Shown: positions 17,301 to 25,758 of the stretch, piece after piece
Layout: the number at the start of each line of letters is the position of its first letter
Numbering within the stretch: position 1 is the stretch's first letter
NCBI GenBank assembly: GCA_046328715.1
Contig: JAXLWB010000024.1
Span: 1 to 64,000 of the forward strand
Source: JAXLWB01 sp046328715
GTDB taxonomy: Bacteria > Chloroflexota > Anaerolineae > Caldilineales > Caldilineaceae
Length of the DNA: 64,000 bases
Direction of reading: 5' to 3'
Notes under the pieces: model-generated
What the model saw: only the letters and a program-made list of their open reading frames with translations
Told to the model about the DNA's origin: nothing
Databases searched by the model: none
Position numbers and translations under genes: made by a program

Positions 17301-17742
17301 AACGCAACTGGCGACAGCCGATGTAGCCAGTTGGGGCGAGGTCGAGGCGAATTTTCAAGAAGCACGGGTGATCTTTCGCTCGCTGGGAAAAACCATCATG
17401 ACCTTTGAGGTGGAGCTGGGGTTGGCAGAACTATTCTATCGGCGCGGCAATAACACCGAAGCCTTTGCCCAGATTGTCCCAATTCTGCCCCACCTGCCAA
17501 TTGATGCTGCCGAAAGCTGGGATGAGTCGATCCGCGCCTATGTGATCTGCACACGCATCCTGCAAACCAGCGATCCCCTTGCCGCAGAGACGCTGCTGGC
17601 TCAGGGCATGCATCTGTTGAAGTCACTCGCCAAAAAAATCAGCGACCGCAACCTGCGTAACACCTTCCTGCACGCCAACCCCTGGCACCGACAGCTTTAT
17701 GCATTGCAAGCAGAATGGTTGCAAGGGGCAAGCGGCAGGTGA
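14371..17742 (+). CDS. AfsR/SARP-family transcriptional activator with NB-ARC ATPase and TPR domains (SARP1)
   Basis: A 1123-residue regulator. The ATG at 14371 (MHSYPLRFFGPG) aligns with the start of its paralogue SARP2; there is no ribosome site, so it may be leaderless or weakly translated. About residues 1-100 are a winged-helix DNA-binding domain (LMALFWPNES, NNLRVTLSRLRE). About 140-260 are the bacterial transcriptional activator domain (PLRESPYRQLMRI, LGLDPEAETL). About 290-570 are NB-ARC, with Walker A GPGGIGKT near 323 and Walker B LLLVLDNFE near 395. The rest is a TPR array. By family, ATP-dependent oligomerisation after signal binding to TPRs activates promoters with direct repeats. 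Divergent from the secreted cassette, its likely target. Confidence 0.92.
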   Translation: MHSYPLRFFGPGLVLGAAGQPLPLRSRKQLALLAYLATEHTIAHSRETLMALFWPNESTESARNNLRVTLSRLREVTTKLGPTPKAELLVIDRNNVQLHAAWLERCDSNHFQRLLAETRQHSHTSRDQCAACQSNLLAAGTLYQADFMAGFGLEDCPEFEEWLLVQREKFHVFALEAYADLANYAENKGDLAAARLFAQRQIEIDPLRESPYRQLMRILAKAGERTAALAIFERCRTLLRQELGLDPEAETLSLHLQLLNAEGSGQGSAADPSIDSSNSAGSIVATPYTNLRHPLTTFIGRAEELEQLQSRLATRTYRLLSIVGPGGIGKTRLAMQVAAQALNQFADGVFFVSLAKVERAESIPTAIVEGLQLSLAVSSKSPKEQLLNMIGNRHLLLVLDNFEHLMDGSELLVELLQHAQNLTVMITSRQRLNLHVEDLFELQGLSTPQRSDDREASQYPAVQLFLDRANRIAKQLKFGAEQLSAVVQICQRVEGFPLAIELAAAWLREMNCQEIVAELGAGLQRLATTLQDVAPEHRSLRAVFDTSWRLLSRQEQKTLTQLVIFRGSFSAEAAGAVAEASPAILSELRNKSLLRYVSSQRYDMHALVHQFSAEVLASEPATIQAVRRHHAHYFMNLLATQAVALDTRQAGVVATKLQPDWENIVLAWQWSSEQPELGDLHAALDGLVRFGNLRSLFQETQMLLEQSIRRLEGLQTSLADDPQRQLLLCRLSTQRAYFAGQRGLANTQQLAQHALALAKQIGSHSEIISNYLIQASAFEVAADFEQARQLAEQALAMAQADGFELQQGDCFDLLGIIALEVGQFDRASDLFHRVLAIHERTGRLEQRSRTAIGLLGSIATEQERYDVALNYKQRYLESCQEMDDPRNTAHALQGLSFLWSRLGAYEKSLETATQSVALTSIIGDREIKSLALHTKAWAYRHLGQLSESLECASQAVALARDVHATLALAYALGQLAETQLATADVASWGEVEANFQEARVIFRSLGKTIMTFEVELGLAELFYRRGNNTEAFAQIVPILPHLPIDAAESWDESIRAYVICTRILQTSDPLAAETLLAQGMHLLKSLAKKISDRNLRNTFLHANPWHRQLYALQAEWLQGASGR

Positions 17743-17960
17743 ATGCAATCGTAGCCGCTGCTTGTAGCTGCGGTTCGGTGACTTGATGCGTGAGCGTAAT
17801 TACCCGTAGGTGTGTGCCTGTAGCCGCACAAATGTGGGGCATGTTACGAACCCGCTGCTACAAGCAGCGGCTACAAAATTTTGCGTTGCACTGTCTCAGA
17901 GAAGTTGATCCGTTCGAGATGATGGCCGATAGTGTATTGCACGCTTGATGCTTACTTAAC
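17740..17960. repeat. Repeat block upstream of SARP2 (copy 1)
   Basis: It contains inverted GTAGCCGCTGC/GCAGCGGCTAC arms around CCGTAGGTGTGTGCC..GCCGCACAAATG, followed by TTGATCCGTTCGAGATGATGG. The same order of words recurs after SARP2 (21365-21560), so the regulator is bracketed by imperfect direct repeats of about 180 bases. Confidence 0.7.
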
Positions 17961-17973
17961 CTATAAATATAAT
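17945..17973 (+). promoter_or_regulatory. Sigma-70-type promoter for SARP2
   Basis: TTGATG (17945-17950) and TATAAT (17968-17973) are 17 bases apart. The start codon at 17983 is only about 10 bases after the -10, so the transcript would be leaderless or nearly so. Confidence 0.65.
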
Positions 17974-17982
17974 GATAGAGGT

Positions 17983-20900
17983 ATGAGTCACTACCCTTTA
18001 CGTTTTTTCGGACCCGGTCTGCTCATCGCACCAGATGGGCAGCCTCTCTCGCTGCGTTCACGCAAACAACTGGCACTGCTGGTCTACCTCGCCGTCGAAC
18101 ACTCCATTGCCCACAGTCGTGACAGCCTGATGGCACTCTTTTGGCCGGAAGATTCAACCCCGAACGCACAAAACAATCTGCGCGTTACCCTCTCGCGTCT
18201 GCGCGAAACGGCTGCCAAGTTGGGCTACGCCGAAGAGCTACTCGTGGTTGATCGCAACAACGTGCAGCTTCAGCCTGCCTGGGTCGAGCGGGCTGATGTA
18301 AATCACTTCGATCAGCTACTGGATTCCACCCGGCAGCACGCTCATCCGGCGCGCAGCCAATGCCCATCCTGCCAGACGGCGCTCCAAGCTGCGGTTGAAC
18401 TCTATCAAGGGAGTTTGTTGGAAGGATTTGGGCTGGAAGACTGCCCGGCCTTTGAGGAATGGCTCTTTATCCAGCGCGAACGACTGCATCTGCTGGCGCT
18501 CGAAGCCTATGCCGATCTGGCCATCTATGCCGAAGCGAAGGGTGACTTGCTGACGGGCCGCAGCTATGCGCAGCGCCAAATCGAGATTGACCCTCTGCGT
18601 GAATCTGCCTATCGCCAGCAGATGCGCATCCTCGGCAAACAGGGCGAGCGTAGCCTATCGTTGGCGGTCTTTGAACGCTGCCGCCTGGTCTTGCGTGAGG
18701 AACTCGGTCTCGACCCCGAGGCGGAGACGCTGGCGCTGCATGGGCAAATTCTAAATGCAGGCTTGCCTGACAGTACGGAAATTGCGTTGCGTGAGCGTAC
18801 GGATGATGGGGTGCTGCCGCGCCACAATTTGCCACAGCAGTTGACGACCTTTGTCGGGCGGGAAAAGGAGTTGGCCCAGTTGCAGCAGCGGCTCCAGGCG
18901 GGGCAATCACGTTTGATCACATTGGCGGGGCCGGGTGGGAATGGCAAGACACGGCTGGCGCTGCAAGTTGCGCTGGAGAATCTGCACCTTTTTGCGCAGG
19001 GTGCCTACTTTGTGCCACTGGCTGGCGTACAAAGTGCCGAGGCGATCCCGACGGCGATCATGGAGGCACTAGGTATGAGTTTTGTGGCGGGTAACACAGC
19101 GCCACGACAGCAACTCTTTACACTGCTTGCCAAGCGGCAACTGCTCTTAATCATCGACAACCTGGAGCATCTGATGCAGGGTGTGGCCTTTCTCTTGGAA
19201 CTGTTGCAAGCTGCGCCGAATGTCACGCTGCTGGTGACCACACGCCAGCAACTCAACTGTCAGGCCGAAGATCTCTTTGTGCTGCACGGTTTGGCGACGC
19301 CAACGCATGTCGATCTGGCCCAGATTGGGGGCCATAGTCAGGGGCAGATCAGCCAATATGATGCGGTCCGCCTCTTCTGCGACCGTGCCTATCGGGTCAG
19401 CAAAGAATTTAAGCTTAGCGAGGCCAATGTTCACTATGTGGTCGAAATCTGCCAAAGGGTGGATGGTGTACCGCTGGCGATTGAGCTAGTCACAACCTGG
19501 CTGCGTGATTACGATTGCGCCGATCTTGCCGCTGCGCTTGCCCAGGGCCAATCGCTGCTTACCACCACCCAGCAGGATCTGCCCGCCCGCCATCGCAGCA
19601 TGGAAGCGGTCTTTACCCACTCCTGGCAACTGCTCAGCGCCAGCGAACAACGCATCCTCAGCCAACTTGCCCTCTGTCCTGGCCTCTTCTCGATCCGAGC
19701 GGCGATGGCCATCAGCGCCGCCTCGCTGCTCGATCTGACCCATCTGCATTATAAGTCATTGTTACGCAGTGCGGCTTCCGGTTATTATGAGTTCCATCCT
19801 CTGATCCGGGGCTTTGCACTGACATATCTGGAGAGCGACCAACGTGCGGCGGTTGAAACTCAGTTTGTGAACTATTATGCCAACGAGGTGGCGGCGCAAA
19901 CGACAAACTTGCAGGGCAGTGCGACGCAGAGCACCCTGCAAGCCTTCACGCGCGAGCTTGACAACATTCATCAGGCCTGGCAGTGGGCCGCCATGCGCAA
20001 ACTGGATGAGCACTTGCTACAACTGCTCGAAGGTTTGAGCAGCTATTATGTTGCCACCGGGCGCAATGTCGAAGGCCGAGAACGCTTCGAAGCCCTCTAC
20101 ACGGCGCGCTTTGCTACGCTATCCCTCGACGGCTCTGCCACCAGCCAGCAACTTTGCCTGCGCCTGCTGGATGAGATCGGTCGTTGTCTGATTTGGGAAG
20201 GTAAAGTGCCGATTGCTCAGCGCTGGGCCGAGCAATCCCTCGCTGCCGCACAGGATTTGGCCAATCGTGAATATGAAGCGCGTGCCCTTGACAATTTGAG
20301 CAATGCGCTGCATCAACAGGGCAAAAGCCAGCTTGCACGCCAAAAATCCGAAGAAGCGCTGGCAATCGCCCGTACACTCAATCAACCGGCACTGGTGGCC
20401 AGAATCTTGCACATTCTTGGTGCGATCCTGGCGGAAAGCGGTGAGCGGGGCAAAGCAGAGCCATGTCTACAAGAGGCGTTGCGCATCCAACGCCAACTGG
20501 GCAACCGCATTGTCGAACAGCGTGTGCTGCTTTACCTCTGCCGCATGCGGGTAGAGGACAACGATTATCAAGGAGCGCAAGGCTATCTGGCGTCAGTGAC
20601 AGAATCGCTGCAATTGGTGGGCAACCGTCCGGTCGAGGCGCGCATCAGCAATCTGCGCGGCTTTGTCGAAGCGATGTTGGGCAACTATCCAACGGCACTG
20701 GAATATCATGCCAGCTCGCGCCAGATCAGCCGCGAAATTCATCAACCGATCCAGGAGAGCCATGCCCTGCATAACCTGTGTGCCGTCAACCGCAAAATGG
20801 GCAACCTGGCCGCGGCAGAGGAATATGGACAAGAGGCCTTACGCATTGCCCTCGTCCATGATTTGTCGGATGCGGTCAACTATGCCCGTCTGCATCTGGG

Positions 20901-21318
20901 CTATCTGGGCTTGACCAGCGGCGATCTAGAGAACGCCGCGATCGAGTTCGAACTGGCGGCGCAGGGTTGGCAGGCGCGGCAGAGCAGCCATCTAGCCCTG
21001 GAGGCGACCGTTGGCCTGGCGGCTGTGCTTTATCAGTCGGGCAAACTGGCCAAGGCTGCCCAACTCGTCGAACCCTTTCTCCCCCTTCTACTTGACCATG
21101 CTCCCGAAGGCGTTGACGAACCTTTTGAAATATATCTCAACTGCTATCAGATTCTCCACGCCTTACACGACCCACGGGCCAACGGCTTGCTGGCGGTCGC
21201 CTACCGCCAACTGCAAAGCTTGGCCAGCAAGATCAGCGACCTACAACTGCGCCACACCTTCTGGCAGATCCCTACTCACGGAAAGATCCGTGCGCTTTGG
21301 CAAGAAATTGAAGGTTAG
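17983..21318 (+). CDS. AfsR/SARP-family transcriptional activator with NB-ARC ATPase and TPR domains (SARP2)
   Basis: A 1111-residue paralogue of SARP1 from the ATG at 17983 (MSHYPLRFFGPG); a GTG at 17932 would overlap the promoter. Winged helix (LMALFWPEDS, NNLRVTLSRLRE), BTAD (PLRESAYRQQMRI), NB-ARC with Walker A GPGGNGKT near residue 315 and Walker B LLLIIDNLE near 387, then TPRs to the end. The asparagine in the P-loop (GGNGKT for GGIGKT) is the only visible difference in the nucleotide site. It probably arose by tandem duplication, since near-identical non-coding blocks lie before and after it. Target genes are unknown; the cassette at 6417-14185 or the gene at 21800 are candidates. Confidence 0.92.
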   Translation: MSHYPLRFFGPGLLIAPDGQPLSLRSRKQLALLVYLAVEHSIAHSRDSLMALFWPEDSTPNAQNNLRVTLSRLRETAAKLGYAEELLVVDRNNVQLQPAWVERADVNHFDQLLDSTRQHAHPARSQCPSCQTALQAAVELYQGSLLEGFGLEDCPAFEEWLFIQRERLHLLALEAYADLAIYAEAKGDLLTGRSYAQRQIEIDPLRESAYRQQMRILGKQGERSLSLAVFERCRLVLREELGLDPEAETLALHGQILNAGLPDSTEIALRERTDDGVLPRHNLPQQLTTFVGREKELAQLQQRLQAGQSRLITLAGPGGNGKTRLALQVALENLHLFAQGAYFVPLAGVQSAEAIPTAIMEALGMSFVAGNTAPRQQLFTLLAKRQLLLIIDNLEHLMQGVAFLLELLQAAPNVTLLVTTRQQLNCQAEDLFVLHGLATPTHVDLAQIGGHSQGQISQYDAVRLFCDRAYRVSKEFKLSEANVHYVVEICQRVDGVPLAIELVTTWLRDYDCADLAAALAQGQSLLTTTQQDLPARHRSMEAVFTHSWQLLSASEQRILSQLALCPGLFSIRAAMAISAASLLDLTHLHYKSLLRSAASGYYEFHPLIRGFALTYLESDQRAAVETQFVNYYANEVAAQTTNLQGSATQSTLQAFTRELDNIHQAWQWAAMRKLDEHLLQLLEGLSSYYVATGRNVEGRERFEALYTARFATLSLDGSATSQQLCLRLLDEIGRCLIWEGKVPIAQRWAEQSLAAAQDLANREYEARALDNLSNALHQQGKSQLARQKSEEALAIARTLNQPALVARILHILGAILAESGERGKAEPCLQEALRIQRQLGNRIVEQRVLLYLCRMRVEDNDYQGAQGYLASVTESLQLVGNRPVEARISNLRGFVEAMLGNYPTALEYHASSRQISREIHQPIQESHALHNLCAVNRKMGNLAAAEEYGQEALRIALVHDLSDAVNYARLHLGYLGLTSGDLENAAIEFELAAQGWQARQSSHLALEATVGLAAVLYQSGKLAKAAQLVEPFLPLLLDHAPEGVDEPFEIYLNCYQILHALHDPRANGLLAVAYRQLQSLASKISDLQLRHTFWQIPTHGKIRALWQEIEG

Positions 21319-21334
21319 ATACGAAATACGAATT

Positions 21335-21620
21335 ACGAATTACGAAAGCGAAGGATCATCGCCGCTACTTGTCGTAGGTGCGTGCTTTTAACCGCACAAA
21401 TGTAGGTCATGTCACGAATCCGCAGCTACAAGTAGCGGCTACGACAGCGAAAATTTCAGCGCCGTGACAGTGCAACGCACGGTCACATACCAGCCGATCC
21501 GTTCGAGATGATGGCCGACAATGCATCGCGCTCTTGATGCTAACATAGCTCAAAATCTGACGATAATCATGTAGGTTATGTCACCGCTCCGCAGCTAGAA
21601 GCAGCGGCTACGAAGGGTGT
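21335..21620. repeat. Repeat block downstream of SARP2 (copy 2 plus partial copy 3)
   Basis: GCCGCTACTTG..GTAGGTGCGTGC..AACCGCACAAATGTAGG..GCTACAAGTAGCGGC..GATCCGTTCGAGATGATGG parallels copy 1 in order. After it, 21567-21620 repeats the ATGTAGGTTATGTCAC..CGCAGCTAGAAGCAGCGGCTACG part again. No gene is seen in 21319-21799 apart from these and a word-repeat hairpin (TTGCAGGTGGCAAAG words at 21690-21785). Confidence 0.7.
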
Positions 21621-21799
21621 GTTTGTGGTTGCGAAATTCGAGCCGGTTGGTAGTATACTGTAGTGCAACCACCCAGATTTGTATACCAAATTATAGGTTG
21701 CAAAGTTGCAGGTGGCAAAGTTGCAAGGAATGACGTCACCTGCCACTCTGCCACTCTGCCACTTTTCAACTTGCCACCTTTCACACCAGGATTCTTCCT

Positions 21800-24238
21800 A
21801 TGAACCAGCGTCCAAAGATCGCCTGTATCAGCACCATTTTCCACAAGTATTCGCACACCCAGCACTTTGTCGACCGTTTTCTCGAAGGCTATGGCTGGGA
21901 CAATTGCCATCATCGCCCGCCGATGGACCTGGTCTCGCTTTACGTCGATCAGGTGGGCGAGGATGACCTCAGTCGGGATCGAGCGGCCCGTTTTCCGCAG
22001 ATGAAGATTTACCCCACTGTCGCCGATGCGCTGACCTTGGGCAGTGACACCCTGGCCGTCGATGGGGTGCTGCTGATCGGCGAACATGGCAACTATGGCA
22101 CCACCGCCAAGGGGCAGCAACTCTATCCGCGCTACGAACTCTTCAAACAGATCGTCGCCGTCTATCGCACCACAGGCCGCACGGCACCAATCTTCAACGA
22201 CAAACATCTCTCCTGGAAGTGGGAATGGGCCAAGGAGATGGTGGATCTTGCACGGGAAATGGGCTTTGCCTTCATGGCTGGTTCTTCCTTGCCGGTCACC
22301 TGGCGCACCCCTTCGCTCGACATGCCGCTGGGGGCCGAGGTGACGGAGGCACTCTGTATCGGCTATGGCGGGGTTGATAGTTACGATTTCCATGCCTTAG
22401 AGACGCTGCAATGTATGGTCGAGCGGCGCAAGGGGGGCGAGTGTGGCGTGCGCTGGCTACAAGCGTACCGGGGCGATGCCTTCTGGGAGGCTCATCACCA
22501 GGAACTCTGGTCGCGCGAGTTGTTTGAATGTGCGCTGAGTCGCAGCCATACGCTCACCCCAGCACGCAAGGGCTTTAACCACATTTACCCGACCGGTGAT
22601 GAAATGCGTGAGTTGGTGAAGGACCCAATTGCCTATCAATACGAACATCTCGATGGGCTCAAGTCTACCATGATCCTGCTCAACGGGCTAGTGCAAGATT
22701 TTAACTTTGCTGCCCATCTTGGGGACGAGCGTGAGCCACTGTCGACGCAGATGTACTTGCCGATGCCGCCCGCCCGTACCACACTGGCCAATTTCTTCTC
22801 GCCCCAGGTCAATAACGTCGAGAAGATGTTTCTCACCGGCAAAGCCAGCTATCCTGTGGAGCGCACACTCTTGACTGGTGGCTTAGTCGAGGCAGGGGTG
22901 GAAAGTCTTTTCCAGAATCAACAGCGGATTGAGACGCCGCACTTGGCCGTTGCCTATCAGCCGACGCCCGAATCCACCTTTTGGGACCATGCTATTTCGG
23001 CACGTTCTACTGCTACAGCAGTGGCCCCACAATCCACGCGCCTTACTCGGCCTGGGGATCGACCCAAACGCATCGCCGTCATCGCCTCGGTCTATCGCTA
23101 CCTCTCGCATGCCCAACACTTCTGTGATCGCTGGCTGGTGGGCTACCCAGTCAATGGACGCTGGCATCGCCCGAACATCGAGGTTGTCTCGCTCTATGTC
23201 AATCAGCGCCCCAGCAATGACCAAAGTGTGGACCGAGCGCGTGAGTTTGGCTTCCCCATCTACCCGACGATTGCCGAGGCGTTGCGCTGTGGCGGCGATC
23301 AACTGGCGGTGGATGGCGTGCTGCTGATGGTGGAGCACGGCGACTATCCACACAACGAACTGGGTCAATTCTGCTACCCACGCTACGAATTTTTCAAGGA
23401 ATGCGTCAAGGTTTTCGAGGAAGATGGGCGGGCGGTGCCGGTCTACAATGACAAGCATCTTTCCTACAACTTTGCCAAAGCCGCCGAGATGGTGGCCGAT
23501 GCCCATCGCCTGGGCTTCCCGTTCCTGGCGGGATCCTCGCTGCCAGTGACCTGGCGGCTACCCGATTTGGAGTTGCCTCTAGGGTGCGAGATCGAAGAAG
23601 CCTTGATGATAGGTTTCGGCATCTCCGACCCAATGGACTATCATGCACTGGAGGCGATGCAATGTATGGTGGAGCGACGCAAGGACAGTGAAAGCGGCGT
23701 GAAGGCCGTGCAAATGATCGAAGGCGAAGCGGTTTGGCAGGCAGGTGAAACGGGGCGCTGGTCAAAACGGCTGCTCGAAGCCGCACTTTCACGTTGTGAT
23801 TCGCCCTGTGGGCTCACCCAGTTGGATGGGCGCACACAAGATCTGTTGGGCAGCGGTGAATTGCAGCGCCTAGTCGAAAAGCCTGCCGCCTACCTGATTG
23901 AGTACAACGACGGCTTGCGCGCCACGCTGCTCATGCTCAACGGTGCGATTCAAGATTACTGTTTCGCCGCCCAACTCAAAGGGGAGTCCGCCCCAGTCTC
24001 TACTCAATTCCTGTTGACGCCACTGCCCAATGTCACCTATTCGGCCTGTCTGATGTCCAAGGTCGAGGAGATGATGGTGAGCCAACGCTCACCCATCCCG
24101 GTAGAGCGCACGTTGATCGTGAGCGGCATCCTGGAAAGCTGTCTGATCTCGCGCAGTCAAGACCAACAACGGCTGGAGACACCATACCTGAACGTAAACT
24201 ACGAAGCACCAAGTACGCCGCAACATGCTTATTTGTAA
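21800..24238 (+). CDS. Internally duplicated protein of unknown function (two about 390-residue repeats)
   Basis: An 812-residue soluble protein without signal peptide or membrane segment. Residues about 5-390 and 420-805 are two copies of one domain. Each starts RPKIACIS or KRIAVIAS, then carries H..H/AQHF, DRFLEGY or DRWLVGY, VSLYV(D/N)Q, the run LAVDGVLL(I/M)(G/V)EHG, FNDKHLSW or YNDKHLSY, AGSSLPVTWR, and CMVERRK. The strongly kept His/Asp/Glu positions suggest an enzyme or metal site. Single-copy relatives are familiar as hypothetical proteins in other environmental bacteria; I know no assigned reaction. The pattern is loosely like an NAD-dependent (Gfo/Idh) fold, unproven. It stands alone between repeat-rich spacers. 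Confidence 0.8.
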   Translation: MNQRPKIACISTIFHKYSHTQHFVDRFLEGYGWDNCHHRPPMDLVSLYVDQVGEDDLSRDRAARFPQMKIYPTVADALTLGSDTLAVDGVLLIGEHGNYGTTAKGQQLYPRYELFKQIVAVYRTTGRTAPIFNDKHLSWKWEWAKEMVDLAREMGFAFMAGSSLPVTWRTPSLDMPLGAEVTEALCIGYGGVDSYDFHALETLQCMVERRKGGECGVRWLQAYRGDAFWEAHHQELWSRELFECALSRSHTLTPARKGFNHIYPTGDEMRELVKDPIAYQYEHLDGLKSTMILLNGLVQDFNFAAHLGDEREPLSTQMYLPMPPARTTLANFFSPQVNNVEKMFLTGKASYPVERTLLTGGLVEAGVESLFQNQQRIETPHLAVAYQPTPESTFWDHAISARSTATAVAPQSTRLTRPGDRPKRIAVIASVYRYLSHAQHFCDRWLVGYPVNGRWHRPNIEVVSLYVNQRPSNDQSVDRAREFGFPIYPTIAEALRCGGDQLAVDGVLLMVEHGDYPHNELGQFCYPRYEFFKECVKVFEEDGRAVPVYNDKHLSYNFAKAAEMVADAHRLGFPFLAGSSLPVTWRLPDLELPLGCEIEEALMIGFGISDPMDYHALEAMQCMVERRKDSESGVKAVQMIEGEAVWQAGETGRWSKRLLEAALSRCDSPCGLTQLDGRTQDLLGSGELQRLVEKPAAYLIEYNDGLRATLLMLNGAIQDYCFAAQLKGESAPVSTQFLLTPLPNVTYSACLMSKVEEMMVSQRSPIPVERTLIVSGILESCLISRSQDQQRLETPYLNVNYEAPSTPQHAYL

Positions 24239-24242
24239 AAAA

Positions 24243-24376
24243 CACCCCTCCCTAACCCTCCCCAAACAAAGGAGGGACCTATCACAAGAAGGATAATATT
24301 TGTGGACAGAAGAGAAAACATAATCCGTCCCGTGACGGTCCTCTCCCTCATCGGGGGAGAGTTAGAGAGGGGGCAT
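24243..24376. repeat. CCCTCCCTAACCCTCCCC long inverted-repeat element, copy 1
   Basis: CCCCTCCCTAACCCTCCCC at the left end pairs with GGGGGAGAGTTAGAGAGGGGG at the right. Inner AGGAGGGACC and GGTCCTCTCCC also pair. It shares internal CCGTCCCGTGACGGTCC-type sequence with the copy at 41721. Confidence 0.75.
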
Positions 24377-24415
24377 TTGGGACATTAACCTACGAGTTGG
24401 TTTTGCGCCAGAGGA

Positions 24416-24561
24416 ACCCCTCCCTAGCCCTCCCCGCCCAAAAGGCACTTGAAGGGAGGGAACTCTCCCAAGCATGATTTAGTTTGGTGGAAAGAAGAAA
24501 ATACAGTATCTTTCCCTTCATTGTTCCCTCACTGAAGTCGGGGAGGGTTAAGGAGGGTGCC
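24416..24561. repeat. CCCTCCCTAACCCTCCCC long inverted-repeat element, copy 2
   Basis: AACCCCTCCCTAGCCCTCCCCGCC on the left and GGGGAGGGTTAAGGAGGGTGCC on the right are inverted copies. The right end supplies the AAGGAGG ribosome site of the GNAT gene that starts at 24566. Confidence 0.75.
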
Positions 24562-24565
24562 AACT

Positions 24566-25084
24566 ATGACAAATTATACCATCAGGCAAGCTCGCCCGGA
24601 TGAGTACACCAGGATTCCCCAAATTGAGTTGGCAGCGGCCGGGCTCTTTCGTGGAACCCGTTACGCCTTTGTGGTCAACGACTCGGCCAATGCCGATGAG
24701 GACTATTGTCGTCAACAGGGTGCGGAAGGATTGGCCTGGGTTGCGGTGGATGAAAAGGATGAAGCGGTTGGTTTTGTGGTCGCCGAGGTGCTCGACAACA
24801 CGTTGTTTATCCACGAATTGGGGGTCTTGCCCGCGCATGGGCGGCGTGGATTGGGGAAGCGCTTGGTCGATGCTGTCTGTCAGCAGGCACGGGTTGCCGG
24901 CTACCCTGCGGTGACCCTTTCCACCTTTGGCGATATCCCCTGGAATGCGCCATTCTATCGCCGTTTGGGCTTCGCTCCCTTGAGTGACGAACAACTGAGC
25001 GAAGGGCTGCGGGCAGTGCAGCGCGCCGAGGCCGAAGGGTTGCCAAACACGGACCGTGTGATCATGCGCTTGGAATTGAATTGA
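24566..25084 (+). CDS. GNAT family N-acetyltransferase
   Basis: A 172-residue single-domain GNAT. The ATG at 24566 has AAGGAGG 9 bases upstream; a GTG at 24557 directly abuts that site and is excluded. The acetyl-CoA loop is HGRRGLGKRLVDA (about residues 94-106) after IHELGVLP. The C-terminal WNAPFYRRLGF is motif B. Acceptor unknown; the sequence resembles the broad small-molecule group. No operon partner on this strand. Its ribosome site comes from the end of a repeat element, so expression may depend on that insertion. Confidence 0.88.
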   Translation: MTNYTIRQARPDEYTRIPQIELAAAGLFRGTRYAFVVNDSANADEDYCRQQGAEGLAWVAVDEKDEAVGFVVAEVLDNTLFIHELGVLPAHGRRGLGKRLVDAVCQQARVAGYPAVTLSTFGDIPWNAPFYRRLGFAPLSDEQLSEGLRAVQRAEAEGLPNTDRVIMRLELN

Positions 25085-25099
25085 AACAGCAGGTTGCAA

Positions 25100-25157
25100 A
25101 GTGGCAGAGTAACAAGGTGACAAGATAATTCACCTTGTCCCCTTATTATCTTGTCAG
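25100..25157. repeat. Word-repeat hairpin after the GNAT gene
   Basis: ACAAGGTGACAAGATAA and TTATCTTGTCA with inner TCACCTTGT form a strong stem at 25111-25157 between the converging GNAT gene and the minus-strand relic. It likely ends transcription. Confidence 0.65.
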
Positions 25158-25165
25158 ATCTACCT

Positions 25166-25500
25166 TTACTTGCTCACCACCGGCAGATACAGTTGATCCC
25201 TCGCTTCGGGGAAACGCTCTTCATGTTGTTCTTTCGGCTGCTCGCGCATGATCAACGGCAGATAGAGATTGCCACCCCCGCCAACGACGAGTGTGAAGGG
25301 ACCCGCCGCACCCACATTGCCTGCTTTGTCCACGGCTTCCACATAGATCGTGTAAGAACCGGTAGCTGGATCGGTGAGCAACAGCGACCATTGATTGCCC
25401 GTGCGTTGGGCGTTGACCCAGAAGGGAGCACCACTCGGTGGTTCGACCCGTACTCGGACGGCACTGACGCCACCACCATCGCTGATCACACCATAGGGCA
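25166..25500 (-). pseudogene. 3' relic of a secreted protein gene with two YLP tails
   Basis: About 110 codons without a plausible start encode an Ig/fibronectin-like strand pattern (VEPPSGAPFWVNAQRTG, YTIYVEAVDKAGNVG) followed by GGGGNLYLPLIM and, 25 residues later, a second terminal tail QLYLPVVSK and stop. Upstream of about 25500 the frame runs antisense into a SARP fragment, so the 5' part is gone. It may be the displaced end of the glycosidase gene at 25759-27300, which points the same way and stops in a Thr/Pro linker. Confidence 0.65.
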
Positions 25501-25733
25501 ACTCCTCGCCGACTGGCCTGCCTACCCCAATGTGGGACAAGATGAACCCTTTTTGATCTACCTCACCTGCTATCAAACCTTTAGTGCCAATGATGATCCG
25601 CGCTCCAAGATATTTTTAGCGCGCGGTCATCAGGAATTACTCCGCTATGCCGAGCAAATCAGCGATAGCGAGCTGCGCCGCTCTTTCCTAGAAAGGGTCC
25701 CTAGCCACCGTCTGTTGCATGATAATTATCTTT
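25500..25733 (+). pseudogene. Relic of a SARP-type regulator C terminus
   Basis: The plus strand reads DEPFLIYLTCYQ, DPRSKIFLARGHQELL and AEQISDSELRRSF. This is clearly the same as the last 60 residues of SARP2 (DEPFEIYLNCYQ, DPRANGLLAVAYRQLQ, ASKISDLQLRHTF). The frame is open further on both sides but loses similarity there. It is therefore a fragment of a third SARP regulator wedged between two pieces of secreted-protein genes. Confidence 0.75.
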
Positions 25734-25758
25734 CAGCCTCGTATCCACAGCTTGATGA

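Noticed and set aside
21608..22393. 261-codon minus-strand frame
   Set aside because: It overlaps the well-supported plus-strand gene at 21800 and covers repeat-rich DNA.
24239..24565. Insertion sequence between the duplicated protein and the GNAT gene
   Set aside because: Inverted ends are clear but no transposase frame and no target duplication were found; treated as non-coding repeat elements.
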